Positions 26,460 through 33,518 of a stretch of DNA of 35,339 nucleotides are shown here, piece after piece (the stretch's first letter is position 1; each line of letters opens with the position of its first letter). The position numbers and the translations under genes are program-made. Source of the DNA: an uncultured Planctomycetaceae bacterium. GTDB lineage: Bacteria; Planctomycetota; Planctomycetia; Planctomycetales; Planctomycetaceae. The notes under the pieces are model-generated. The model made no database searches and was not told the origin of the DNA. It saw only the letters and a list, made by a program, of their open reading frames with translations. The DNA is taken from contig CAITYU010000051.1 in the NCBI GenBank assembly GCA_903896675.1, positions 1 to 35,339 on the forward strand, given 5' to 3'.

Positions 26460-28682
26460 TCATTCAATCGTAATCACCAACTCCTCCGGTAACAGTGGCT
26501 GATACCGGTAATACACCTCCAGCGTTAATGTGGCCAGACACGTCGTCAGCAGCCGTCCTCCACTGACGCTGTAGTCCGATCGGTCACGCGGAGCCCAGCT
26601 GCCCGCACCATCCCCGGTTTGCTCCTGCCACGACACCAGATCGTCCCGCAGACGACCATTCCAGCGTTCCCAGGGCTCACCGCCCCAGTTCCGCAGCACC
26701 TGCGTCGCAAAATAACAGTAGTACAGATTGTCGTATGGCCCCTTCCTGTCCAGCAGCATCACACCCTTGCGCAGATCCTTGTCGTCACGCTGACAGCCGA
26801 GGTACATCCGACTGAGCAGTGCCATCGCCGTCACGGAACCCTCGTAGGTGCGTTTCTGCACCTCATACCCATACCGCCCCTCACCATCCACTGCCACACT
26901 GTCCAGATACAGACCGACCCCACGCCAGACCGTCTCGGGTATCGCAATCCCCGCCTTCTCCGCCGCTTTCAATGCCATCACCTGAATCGCCGTGCAGGAC
27001 GTTGAACCCGCCTGCTGAGGCACGTACCGCCAGCCACCACCTCGCGGATCCTGCGAATTCACAAGAAACCGCACAGCGGCCTCACACACCGGACGCAGTT
27101 GCCTGTCGCCTGTCATTCCGTATGCTTCACACAACGCCAGCACTGCGGCACCCTGCACATAATACGCATAATTCGGTTCCGGATCATCATCCCGCTGATT
27201 CAACACACCCCGCAGGTCGTAACCCGCCGGCACACTGATGCCTACTCGAGTCAGGTACTGCAGACCGGCCTGCACCTGCGGTTTCCATTGCCCGGTTTTG
27301 TGAGTATTCCCGGCGGCCATGAACGGCAACAGGGCATAAGCTGTGCCACCAATCGGATTGCTGATCCTGCCCGGACTGCTGCAGGGCCCCACATCAGCAA
27401 AATCCCAGCTGCCGTCCGCACGCTGCCGTCCCGCCAGCCACTCCAGCGCCCTGCTGACGGCCGATTCACTGCCGGCAGTACCGCCGTACTTCATCAGCAT
27501 CTGCTGCCGCGCAGCCCCCGAACGCGATTCCGCCAGCGCCGGCCCGGCGGATTTGCTGACCGCTGGTGCCGTACCCACCGGTGATTCCGGCAGTGCCGGA
27601 GCCTCAGCGACAGGCTCCGCCGCCGGCTCCGCAGGCTCCGCCGCCGGCTCCGCAGGCTCCTCCGGCTCCGACAGCTGCAGTTCCACCTCAGGCTCCGGCA
27701 ATGTCTCAGGCTCCGGCAGGGTTTCCGCGAGTTCCGGCGGAGGCGTTTCCACGGGCTGATCAGTCGGCTGCAACTGCTGCTCGCCCGGCATCTCCAAAGG
27801 CATGTCCAGCACCTGCGCCGGATCCTCCGCTTCCTCCACGCCACTGAAACTGGCCGATAGTGGCGGCAATGGAAGCTCTTCGGTGAACTCGATCCGCCCC
27901 AGAGCCATCAGGAGCACTGCCAGCGAAGTGATCACGGAACTGATCGACGCCGGACGACGCCCCTGCCGCAAACTCTCCACCAGCTCTTCGGACGCCTTCC
28001 GCAGTCTGGGACGCAGATCCGCCGCATGTGCCGTTACTTTCACTCGCCCCGCCTGTTCGGTGCCCGCCAGCCGCACACGTTCCAGAAATGACCGCAGCGA
28101 AAACCGCCTCTGCACTCGCCGTACTGCCGGCTGCGGCAGAGACTTTTCCCGCGGCTGCTGGCCGGGCTGCGTGACTGCCCCCCGCACCTGCTGCTCAGCC
28201 TTTGCAAGTTCCTGCAGCGGAACTCGCGCAGGCGGAGCATGGAATTCCGCAGGAACCGGCCGAGGCTTTACTGGCTGATTTGCTGATGGCTGATTTGCTG
28301 ATGGCGGAGATGTTGCTGGTTGAGATGTTGCGGGTTGAGCCTCTGCTGGTTCAGTTGATTGGGGAAAGATCTGCCGTGGCCCGGAAGCGGGCGGGGCTAA
28401 CTGCAGCGGCGGTGACTGCGGGGGCGGCCGTGGCACTGGAGGCAGGACTGCCGGGGCAGCCCCCGGGGCACAGGCCTCGCGCTCAAGCTGCACCGCCACA
28501 TGCTGCAGACCGTCCACACCTCCTGCCACATGCTCGGCAAGCGCGGTGAATTTCTGAGCCAGCGTGAGATACTGCTGGGCGAGTGCGGCGTGGTGAATGG
28601 AAGCCGAGACGGCTTCTTCGGAGCGTCTGCGGAGCAGATCGGGGCAGCAATCGGGGCGGGCAGCGATTGTCTCAGGAGACAT
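26460..28682 (-). CDS. membrane-anchored alpha/alpha-toroid (prenyltransferase/squalene-oxidase repeat) protein
   Basis: 740 residues in three parts. Residues 1 to about 240 are a Pro/Gln/Ala-rich region with a helical start (HHAALAQQYLTLAQKFTALA), probably cytoplasmic. A single hydrophobic segment (about 243-261, ISSVITSLAVLLMALG) follows, then a Pro/Glu/Ala stalk (about 265-395) with repeated PAEPA and LPEPE. Residues about 405-735 form a toroid of the terpenoid cyclase/protein prenyltransferase type. Its repeats include ALEWLAGRQRADGSWDF (a QW-like motif), GGTAYALLPFM, AVRFLVNSQDPRGGGWRY and TYEGSVTAMALLSRMYLG. Such proteins are numerous in planctomycetes and their function is not known; I see no DxDD cyclisation motif. 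The N-terminal and stalk regions carry expanding DNA repeats. The start ATG at 28682 is plausible but not proven. Confidence 0.85.
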   Translation of the reverse strand: MSPETIAARPDCCPDLLRRRSEEAVSASIHHAALAQQYLTLAQKFTALAEHVAGGVDGLQHVAVQLEREACAPGAAPAVLPPVPRPPPQSPPLQLAPPASGPRQIFPQSTEPAEAQPATSQPATSPPSANQPSANQPVKPRPVPAEFHAPPARVPLQELAKAEQQVRGAVTQPGQQPREKSLPQPAVRRVQRRFSLRSFLERVRLAGTEQAGRVKVTAHAADLRPRLRKASEELVESLRQGRRPASISSVITSLAVLLMALGRIEFTEELPLPPLSASFSGVEEAEDPAQVLDMPLEMPGEQQLQPTDQPVETPPPELAETLPEPETLPEPEVELQLSEPEEPAEPAAEPAEPAAEPVAEAPALPESPVGTAPAVSKSAGPALAESRSGAARQQMLMKYGGTAGSESAVSRALEWLAGRQRADGSWDFADVGPCSSPGRISNPIGGTAYALLPFMAAGNTHKTGQWKPQVQAGLQYLTRVGISVPAGYDLRGVLNQRDDDPEPNYAYYVQGAAVLALCEAYGMTGDRQLRPVCEAAVRFLVNSQDPRGGGWRYVPQQAGSTSCTAIQVMALKAAEKAGIAIPETVWRGVGLYLDSVAVDGEGRYGYEVQKRTYEGSVTAMALLSRMYLGCQRDDKDLRKGVMLLDRKGPYDNLYYCYFATQVLRNWGGEPWERWNGRLRDDLVSWQEQTGDGAGSWAPRDRSDYSVSGGRLLTTCLATLTLEVYYRYQPLLPEELVITIE
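27611..27660. repeat. 21-bp tandem repeat in the stalk-coding region
   Basis: Two exact copies of a 21-bp unit (27611-27631 and 27632-27652) and an 8-bp partial third encode the Ala-Glu-Pro stalk of the toroid protein. Unit length is a multiple of three, so copy-number change would keep the frame. Confidence 0.85.
28273..28302. repeat. 15-bp tandem duplication in the toroid-protein gene
   Basis: Two exact copies of a 15-bp unit (28273-28287, 28288-28302) encode SANQP twice in the N-terminal low-complexity region. It is in frame. Confidence 0.85.
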
Positions 28683-28862
28683 AACGTAAATGCACCAATT
28701 GTGGAAGGCAATGAAGCTTCACATGGGTTGTTCGATATCACCCCACAATAGTGCCGAAAAAATGCTGCTGACAGCACACAGGGCTGGAAACAGCAGCAAA
28801 AGTCAGAGAAACAGGGGATTGCGAGAACTCTGCGGATCGCAGCGATTGTGACGACAACAGTT

Positions 28863-29162
28863 TCAGTGGCCCCCGGCTTCCAGCACACCAAAGCCGGTTT
28901 CAAACAAGGCCGCAATCGCCGCCAACGCCGCCAACGCGTCCGCACCACTGGCCTCGACCGTCAGCCGAGCACCACATTCGGCGCCCAGTAACATCAGATC
29001 GAAAGCCGACTTCGCGTCGGCACGCTTCCCTTCGTGCAGAAATGTCACCGCGGCAGCAAATGACTGAGCGCAGCGGACAATCTGCGAAATCGGCTGCAAA
29101 TGCAGTCCGTTCTCAATCGTCAGCGTCACCTCACGGCGCACAGTCTGCACCAGCTCTGACAT
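28863..29162 (-). CDS. HPr-like phosphocarrier protein (PTS-Ntr type)
   Basis: 99 residues from the ATG at 29162. The HPr fold is recognisable: VTLTIENGLHLQP contains the phosphorylatable histidine (H21 in this numbering) in the GLHxxP motif, and DAKSAFDLMLLGAECG matches the KS-x-x-x-V-M-x-L region with its regulatory-site Ser kept. The conserved Arg two residues after the His (GLHARP in classic HPr) is Gln here. Lying behind ptsN and hpf, it corresponds to NPr of the nitrogen PTS, which passes phosphate to PtsN. A TTG one codon upstream is a less likely start. It ends 180 nt before the toroid gene; a weak hairpin with a T-run (around 28757-28776) may terminate it. Confidence 0.86.
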   Translation of the reverse strand: MSELVQTVRREVTLTIENGLHLQPISQIVRCAQSFAAAVTFLHEGKRADAKSAFDLMLLGAECGARLTVEASGADALAALAAIAALFETGFGVLEAGGH

Positions 29163-29218
29163 CAATGACTCACATGCAAATCAAAAGTCACACAGCAAAC
29201 AGCCGCACGCTCTTCCGA

Positions 29219-29695
29219 TCAGGATTCGCGCTCAGACTCGTCACGCTCAACCAACAGATCCCAGATGTCGACCGTGTTTGACGACTGCCGCAGAAACTTG
29301 CAGAAGTCCGGACTGCGCAAATGACGCGAAATGTTCTCCAGTCCACGCAGATGATCGCCCGGACGATCCGGCGGCGACACCACCATAAACAGAATGAACA
29401 CGTCCTCGCCGTCCAGACTGGCAAAGTCCACGCCAGCCTGAGAAATTGCGACTGTCGCCGACAGCTTCTCTACCGAAGCATGCTTTGTGTGCGGCACCGC
29501 AACCCCATTGCCAATCCCGGTCGATCCCAGCTCTTCACGCTTCAGAATCGCTGCAATCACCGCCTCTTCATGCTCGGCACTGATCGTTCCCGAAGCCTTC
29601 AGACTGGCCACCATCTCGCGAATGACCGCCTCTTTGCTGGTCGCCTTCAGAGTTGGCAGGATCGCTTCCTTAATGACAAACTCAGTCAGTTTCAT
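29219..29695 (-). CDS. ptsN: PTS IIA-like nitrogen regulatory protein
   Basis: 158 residues, the normal length of a fructose/mannitol-type EIIA domain. The phosphorylation site is H69 in [14 protein letters not shown], preceded by ILKREELGS and followed by [20 protein letters not shown] and a C-terminal helical part ([16 protein letters not shown]). Without an EIIB or EIIC domain, and set between hpf and an HPr gene, it is best read as PtsN (EIIA-Ntr), a regulator of potassium and nitrogen/carbon balance, not a sugar transporter part. ATG at 29695 is the start. It lies 121 nt after hpf and 56 nt before the HPr gene. Confidence 0.93.
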   Translation of the reverse strand: MKLTEFVIKEAILPTLKATSKEAVIREMVASLKASGTISAEHEEAVIAAILKREELGSTGIGNGVAVPHTKHASVEKLSATVAISQAGVDFASLDGEDVFILFMVVSPPDRPGDHLRGLENISRHLRSPDFCKFLRQSSNTVDIWDLLVERDESERES

Positions 29696-29816
29696 GATCG
29701 TTGTGTTCCAGAGATAAACGCAGACCCCACCAGTGACCCGGCAGAGAAATTAGACCACACGGCAGAACTCCCGGCCTGACTCAACACTCTTTCGTCAGAC
29801 CACTGCCGGTTAGATT

Positions 29817-30170
29817 TCAGCCAGCCGATTCGCCCTTCTCTTCCGCCGCACGAGCAGCGTCAGAGACCGATGTTGCATGACGACGATCCCGGTGCTTCTC
29901 CTTGTACTTGTGCACCTGATGCTCCATCTTGTGCAAAGCCTTGTCAAAGGTCACTCGAGAATCCTCGCCCTCCACATGCGTCACAATACTGTGATATCCC
30001 TCAATCTCCACAAGCATCTCAACGTCAACACGAGACCCCTCAAACTCCAGTGTCACATCAATCTCGCTGACAGTATCCAGATACCGCAGCAGCTTTTCTG
30101 ACTTCTGAGTAATGTACTCGCGAAGATCCTGACGGATCTGGCCGTGTCGACAGGTGATGGAAACCTGCAT
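29817..30170 (-). CDS. hpf: ribosome hibernation promoting factor (short form)
   Basis: 117 residues in the HPF/RaiA family. It has MQVSITCRHGQIRQDLREYI, then KLLRYLD, the beta strand IDVTLEFEG and the helix TFDKALHKMEHQVHKYKEKHRDR with the basic residues that sit in the 30S decoding channel. The C-terminal dimerisation domain of long HPF is absent. HPF stalls 70S ribosomes in stationary phase. It is first of the hpf-ptsN-HPr cluster, a layout known from rpoN loci, although rpoN is not here. ATG at 30170. Confidence 0.94.
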   Translation of the reverse strand: MQVSITCRHGQIRQDLREYITQKSEKLLRYLDTVSEIDVTLEFEGSRVDVEMLVEIEGYHSIVTHVEGEDSRVTFDKALHKMEHQVHKYKEKHRDRRHATSVSDAARAAEEKGESAG

Positions 30171-30197
30171 TGCTGATTCCTTGTTTGCCGGTGAAAG

Positions 30198-30217
30198 TCC
30201 GGGACCGAAGCCCCGGA
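30198..30217 (-). other. stable UUCG-loop hairpin between the SGNH gene and hpf
   Basis: On the minus strand TCCGGG-GC-TTCG-GT-CCCGGA forms an 8-bp stem with a UUCG tetraloop, followed only by CTTTC. It lies after the SGNH gene stop (30280) and about 28 nt before the hpf ATG. It may be a terminator with a poor T-run or a leader structure of hpf. Confidence 0.5.
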
Positions 30218-30279
30218 TTCTACTGCCCGGAGCCTGTCAGGAAAAGGCTGCGTTTGCCCGTATGCTGAATTCGGAACGA

Positions 30280-31281
30280 CTACTCCACCGTCCAGTAGTC
30301 GAAAACAAACGGCTCTTCCAGCTTCCCACCGAGCATTTCCACGAATTTCCTGTGCGCCGGGTGCGGCAAATACGCATCACGGTCCGCCTCAGACCCGAAT
30401 GTGATCAGATAACCGTGAGTAAACCCCTTCGCCAAACCCTCCGGACTGTTGTTGATTCCACGCTCAAAATCCCGCACTTCCGGAATCTGCCGCTGCAGAT
30501 CCTGAAACGCCCGGTTGATCTCGTCCAACTGCGCCGCTGTCACCTCCGGCTTGTACCGAAACAACACCACATGCCGCAAAACTCGCTTTTTCGCAGCAAT
30601 CTCACCAACACCCTCCAGCATCCGCACCGAAACAAAACGATTACCCGACTCGTTCAGATGCACGCCGTCCGTCGTCAGCACACCCTGCTCAGCATTCGCT
30701 GTGTTGTACTCACGCAGATACCCCAGAAACGCTGCCCGCAAATCCACCAGCGTCGACTCCGTCTCCGCAGCCACCTTCCGGCTGATCCCGCAATACTGAT
30801 CCAATAACCCGTCCAGCTCGTTCTTCCCGTCGGTCTTCTCGCCGATCACACTGGGAGTACACAACACCACGCGCGCACCACCAGCACGACAACGCTGCAC
30901 CAGCTCCCGCAGGCCCGCTTCATACACGTCTGCCGACGTCCCCCGGCCACTCTTCGTATGCCACACATCGTTGATACCAATGTAAATCACCACCACCGAT
31001 GGCTTGTGCGACAACACATCCCGGTCCAGTCGCTGCTGCAGATCCGGCACACGATTGCCACTGATCCCGGCACCAATCACACGAATCCCGGAATCCGGTC
31101 GAGTCACCTCGAGCGTCCGCCGAAACAGCGTCACATACCCCGTCTCACCTGCTCCCGCCTGAGTAATCGAATCACCCAGAAAAACCACCGTCTCACCGTT
31201 CTTCAACTCAGCCCCCACCGAACCACCACACAACAATCCTGCAATCGCCGCCATAAACGCACTTGCCACGCGAAATTTCAT
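30280..31281 (-). CDS. secreted SGNH/GDSL hydrolase fused to a Dabb domain
   Basis: 333 residues from the ATG at 31281, which has a GGGGGGA ribosome site about 4 nt upstream. A signal peptide (MKFRVASAFMAAIAGLLCGG, ending VGA) precedes an SGNH domain with block I FLGDSITQAG (nucleophile S38), block II GISGNR, block III YIGINDVW and block V DGVHLNESG. Such enzymes remove acyl or acetyl groups from polysaccharides or other esters. From about residue 235 the sequence is a separate stress-responsive A/B-barrel (Dabb) domain: VLRHVVLFRYKPEVTAAQLD, then ATP-free barrel residues ending DYWTVE, with the HPAHRKFVE motif of the family. Dabb domains are normally stand-alone dimers of unknown or varied function. 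A longer frame from 31353 puts a Cys-rich stretch before the signal peptide and is not preferred. Confidence 0.88.
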   Translation of the reverse strand: MKFRVASAFMAAIAGLLCGGSVGAELKNGETVVFLGDSITQAGAGETGYVTLFRRTLEVTRPDSGIRVIGAGISGNRVPDLQQRLDRDVLSHKPSVVVIYIGINDVWHTKSGRGTSADVYEAGLRELVQRCRAGGARVVLCTPSVIGEKTDGKNELDGLLDQYCGISRKVAAETESTLVDLRAAFLGYLREYNTANAEQGVLTTDGVHLNESGNRFVSVRMLEGVGEIAAKKRVLRHVVLFRYKPEVTAAQLDEINRAFQDLQRQIPEVRDFERGINNSPEGLAKGFTHGYLITFGSEADRDAYLPHPAHRKFVEMLGGKLEEPFVFDYWTVE

Positions 31282-31555
31282 CGAATCCCCCCAAAAACAC
31301 ACTTCGCAGCCCGGACAACACTGACGCTCTGGACAAAAGGCCGTCGCCCGCACTCATCACCACCCGCAGCCTTGCAAACCACCGCCGGACAGTCAACCCA
31401 CGCGATTTCCACCAACCCGGAATTTCTGCACAATAACCGACACACCACGAATTCTCAGGAAAACATGCACACAGCCGCAAAACGGACATTGCAATCCGCT
31501 ATTGTTTTGCCGATGCTGATGCGTCAGTCACCGTACTTTCCCGCGGAGCATGCTC

Positions 31556-32851
31556 ATGACCCGTCGCAGAACACTGCTGCTGCTCTGTCTGCTCTGCCCC
31601 ACCCTTGGCCCACTGCAGGGTCAGGATGACTTCGAAGATCCGCCGATCGAATACAGTCGCTCTACTCCCGACAACCCCGTCAGTCGCCTGCAACAGCGAT
31701 TGCAAAACCAGCAGTCACAGCTTTCATGGGACCCCGAATTCGGTTACCTGAAATCCCTGCTGCACGAACTGCAGATACCCGTTCAGTCACAGTCACTCGT
31801 ATTCTCCAAAACCAGCCTGCAACTGCGACGCATCTCTCCACGCACCCCCCGCGCACTCTACTTCAACGATGACGTCTACGTGGGATTCTGCCAGCAGGGT
31901 GATGTGCTGGAACTCTCAGCGGTTGACCCGCTGCTGGGAACCGTGTTCTACACACTCAGCCAGCAGGATTCCGGACCGACCCCCGCATTCGTCCGGCACA
32001 CCGACAACTGCCTCGTCTGCCACAGCTCGTCCCGCACCGACGGTGTCCCAGGACACCTCGCACGCTCTCTGCTCACCGATCGCAACGGCCAGCCACTGCT
32101 GTCCGCCGGCAGTCGCAACGTCAACCACACCACCCCCGTCCCCGACCGCTGGGGCGGCTGGTACGTGACCGGAACACACGGCAACCAGAAACATCTGGGC
32201 AATCTGATCGTCACGGAAGCCGAAGCCAACGGCCCACTGGACAATACCAAAGGCCTGAATCGCACATCACTGACCGATCTGTTTCCCACCACTCGCTATC
32301 TCAGCGGTCACAGCGACATCGCAGCACTGATGGTCCTCGAACATCAGATTCTGGTGCACAACCGCATCACTCGAGCCAGCTTTGCGGTGCGTGAAGCTCT
32401 GCACTACGAAACCACCATGAACGCTGCCCTGCAGAACCCTGCCGGCACACGCCTTGAAAGCACCACGCGTCGCATCAGCAGCGCCGCCGACAAACTGCTG
32501 GAAGCACTGCTGCTGTGTGACGAAGCCCCCCTCACCGCCACAATTACCGGAACCTCAGGTTTCGCTGAACACTTTGCTGCCACCGGCCCCCGTGACAGCC
32601 ACGGACGCTCGCTCCGCGATCTCGACATGCAGACCCGCATGTTTCGCTACCCCTGCAGCTATCTGATCCTGTCACCGGCATTCGAGGCCCTGCACCCGGA
32701 AATGAAATCCGCAGTGCTGACCAGGCTGCAGAACGTCCTGACCGAACCCACTCCCGCCCCCCGCTACTCACACCTGTCCGCCGCAGACCGTCAGAACATC
32801 CGCGAAATCCTCAGCGAACTGCTGCCGGAATTCGCGGCCACGACCAGGTGA
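31556..32851 (+). CDS. exported protein with a single CxxCH heme-binding motif
   Basis: 431 residues. The signal peptide MTRRRTLLLLCLLCPTLGPL is followed by QGQDDFEDPP. A CxxCH site, C152-L-V-C155-H156 (DNCLVCHSS), would bind heme c; no other canonical site is visible. The flanking sequence (FVRHTDNCLVCHSSSRTDGVPGHLARSL) and the later helical part are typical of cytochrome-c-like proteins found widely in planctomycetes, some near DUF1549/DUF1553 genes, but their role is unknown. I chose ATG 31556 over ATG 31550 because GGAG lies 7 nt upstream of the former. It is divergent from the SGNH gene; the 274 bp between them contain no gene that I can support. Confidence 0.75.
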   Translation: MTRRRTLLLLCLLCPTLGPLQGQDDFEDPPIEYSRSTPDNPVSRLQQRLQNQQSQLSWDPEFGYLKSLLHELQIPVQSQSLVFSKTSLQLRRISPRTPRALYFNDDVYVGFCQQGDVLELSAVDPLLGTVFYTLSQQDSGPTPAFVRHTDNCLVCHSSSRTDGVPGHLARSLLTDRNGQPLLSAGSRNVNHTTPVPDRWGGWYVTGTHGNQKHLGNLIVTEAEANGPLDNTKGLNRTSLTDLFPTTRYLSGHSDIAALMVLEHQILVHNRITRASFAVREALHYETTMNAALQNPAGTRLESTTRRISSAADKLLEALLLCDEAPLTATITGTSGFAEHFAATGPRDSHGRSLRDLDMQTRMFRYPCSYLILSPAFEALHPEMKSAVLTRLQNVLTEPTPAPRYSHLSAADRQNIREILSELLPEFAATTR

Positions 32852-32864
32852 TCATTACGGTCAT

Positions 32865-33314
32865 CTAGGGCTCACCCGCACCATCCTGATTCGGTTCAGC
32901 ATCCTCAGGCTCGCCCACATCCACGGGCCAGTCCAGCTCGCCCACGTCGACAAACGCAAGGCAGGCTGAACACTGCTGAGTCGTACCGTTGAGTTCCGGA
33001 GCGAACGTGCTGACCGCACCGCACGCCTCACACGTCACCTCAATCGGGTCCCCTGCCACCACAGCCTGTCTCTGCCGCTGCCTCTGCGTTTCATATTCCC
33101 GCAGCAGCTCCCGAGCAGCCTCGGCATGCTGACGATCCACAAAAATCGCCGGATGATGAATCATCGGCAGACTGCCACCCCACCAGGTTCCCACAGCGGA
33201 TACATCGTCCACAGCCACGGCGGCAATGTTGTGGCTGCGCAGCAAATCCTCGATCAGGTGTGCTTCAATATTGGAGGCCGGTACATAAACCTCAACCGGG
33301 TCTGGCAATTCCAT
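32865..33314 (-). CDS. DUF2007-like putative signal-transducing protein with zinc ribbon
   Basis: 149 residues. The N-terminal 70-75 residues resemble DUF2007: EVYVPASNIEAHLIEDLLRS, an exposed loop with GTWWGGSLP, and IFVDRQHAEAARELL, the helix that closes the fold. A zinc ribbon follows (CEACG, about residues 95-99, and CSAC, about 115-118), then an acidic tail (EPEDAEPNQDGAGEP). The family is predicted to be involved in signalling but no function is proven. The start ATG at 33314 fits the family. Its 3' end lies 13 bp from that of the convergent CxxCH gene. Confidence 0.78.
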   Translation of the reverse strand: MELPDPVEVYVPASNIEAHLIEDLLRSHNIAAVAVDDVSAVGTWWGGSLPMIHHPAIFVDRQHAEAARELLREYETQRQRQRQAVVAGDPIEVTCEACGAVSTFAPELNGTTQQCSACLAFVDVGELDWPVDVGEPEDAEPNQDGAGEP

Positions 33315-33435
33315 TCAAAGTCCCCTTGCAGGTGCAGCATTCGATCACAGGTTCCGAGGAATTATCCCAGCTTCAGTTGCCGTTGTCACGCCCGACACAC
33401 TCCGCAACTTGCACGCAACCATCAAAGCGGTAGGA

Positions 33436-33463
33436 TGCCACAGTGCCCCGCTGCACTGTGGCA
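33436..33463. repeat. 11-bp inverted repeat upstream of the DUF1559-type gene
   Basis: TGCCACAGTGC (33436-33446) and GCACTGTGGCA (33453-33463) are perfect complements around a 6-nt spacer. There is no T-run, so it is not an ordinary terminator. A weak promoter (TTGCAC, 16 bp, TAGGAT ending at 33436) would place the transcription start inside it, so it may be an operator or a leader hairpin. Confidence 0.6.
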
Positions 33464-33518
33464 ACAAAGGCAGAATGTTGCCGTCGTCCCCTCTGCCCCC
33501 CCCTGCAAGGTACTCACC

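Noticed and set aside
28757-28776. A hairpin with a T-run after the HPr gene on the minus strand
   Set aside because: The stem is only four or five base pairs, too weak to call a terminator with confidence; noted in the HPr entry.
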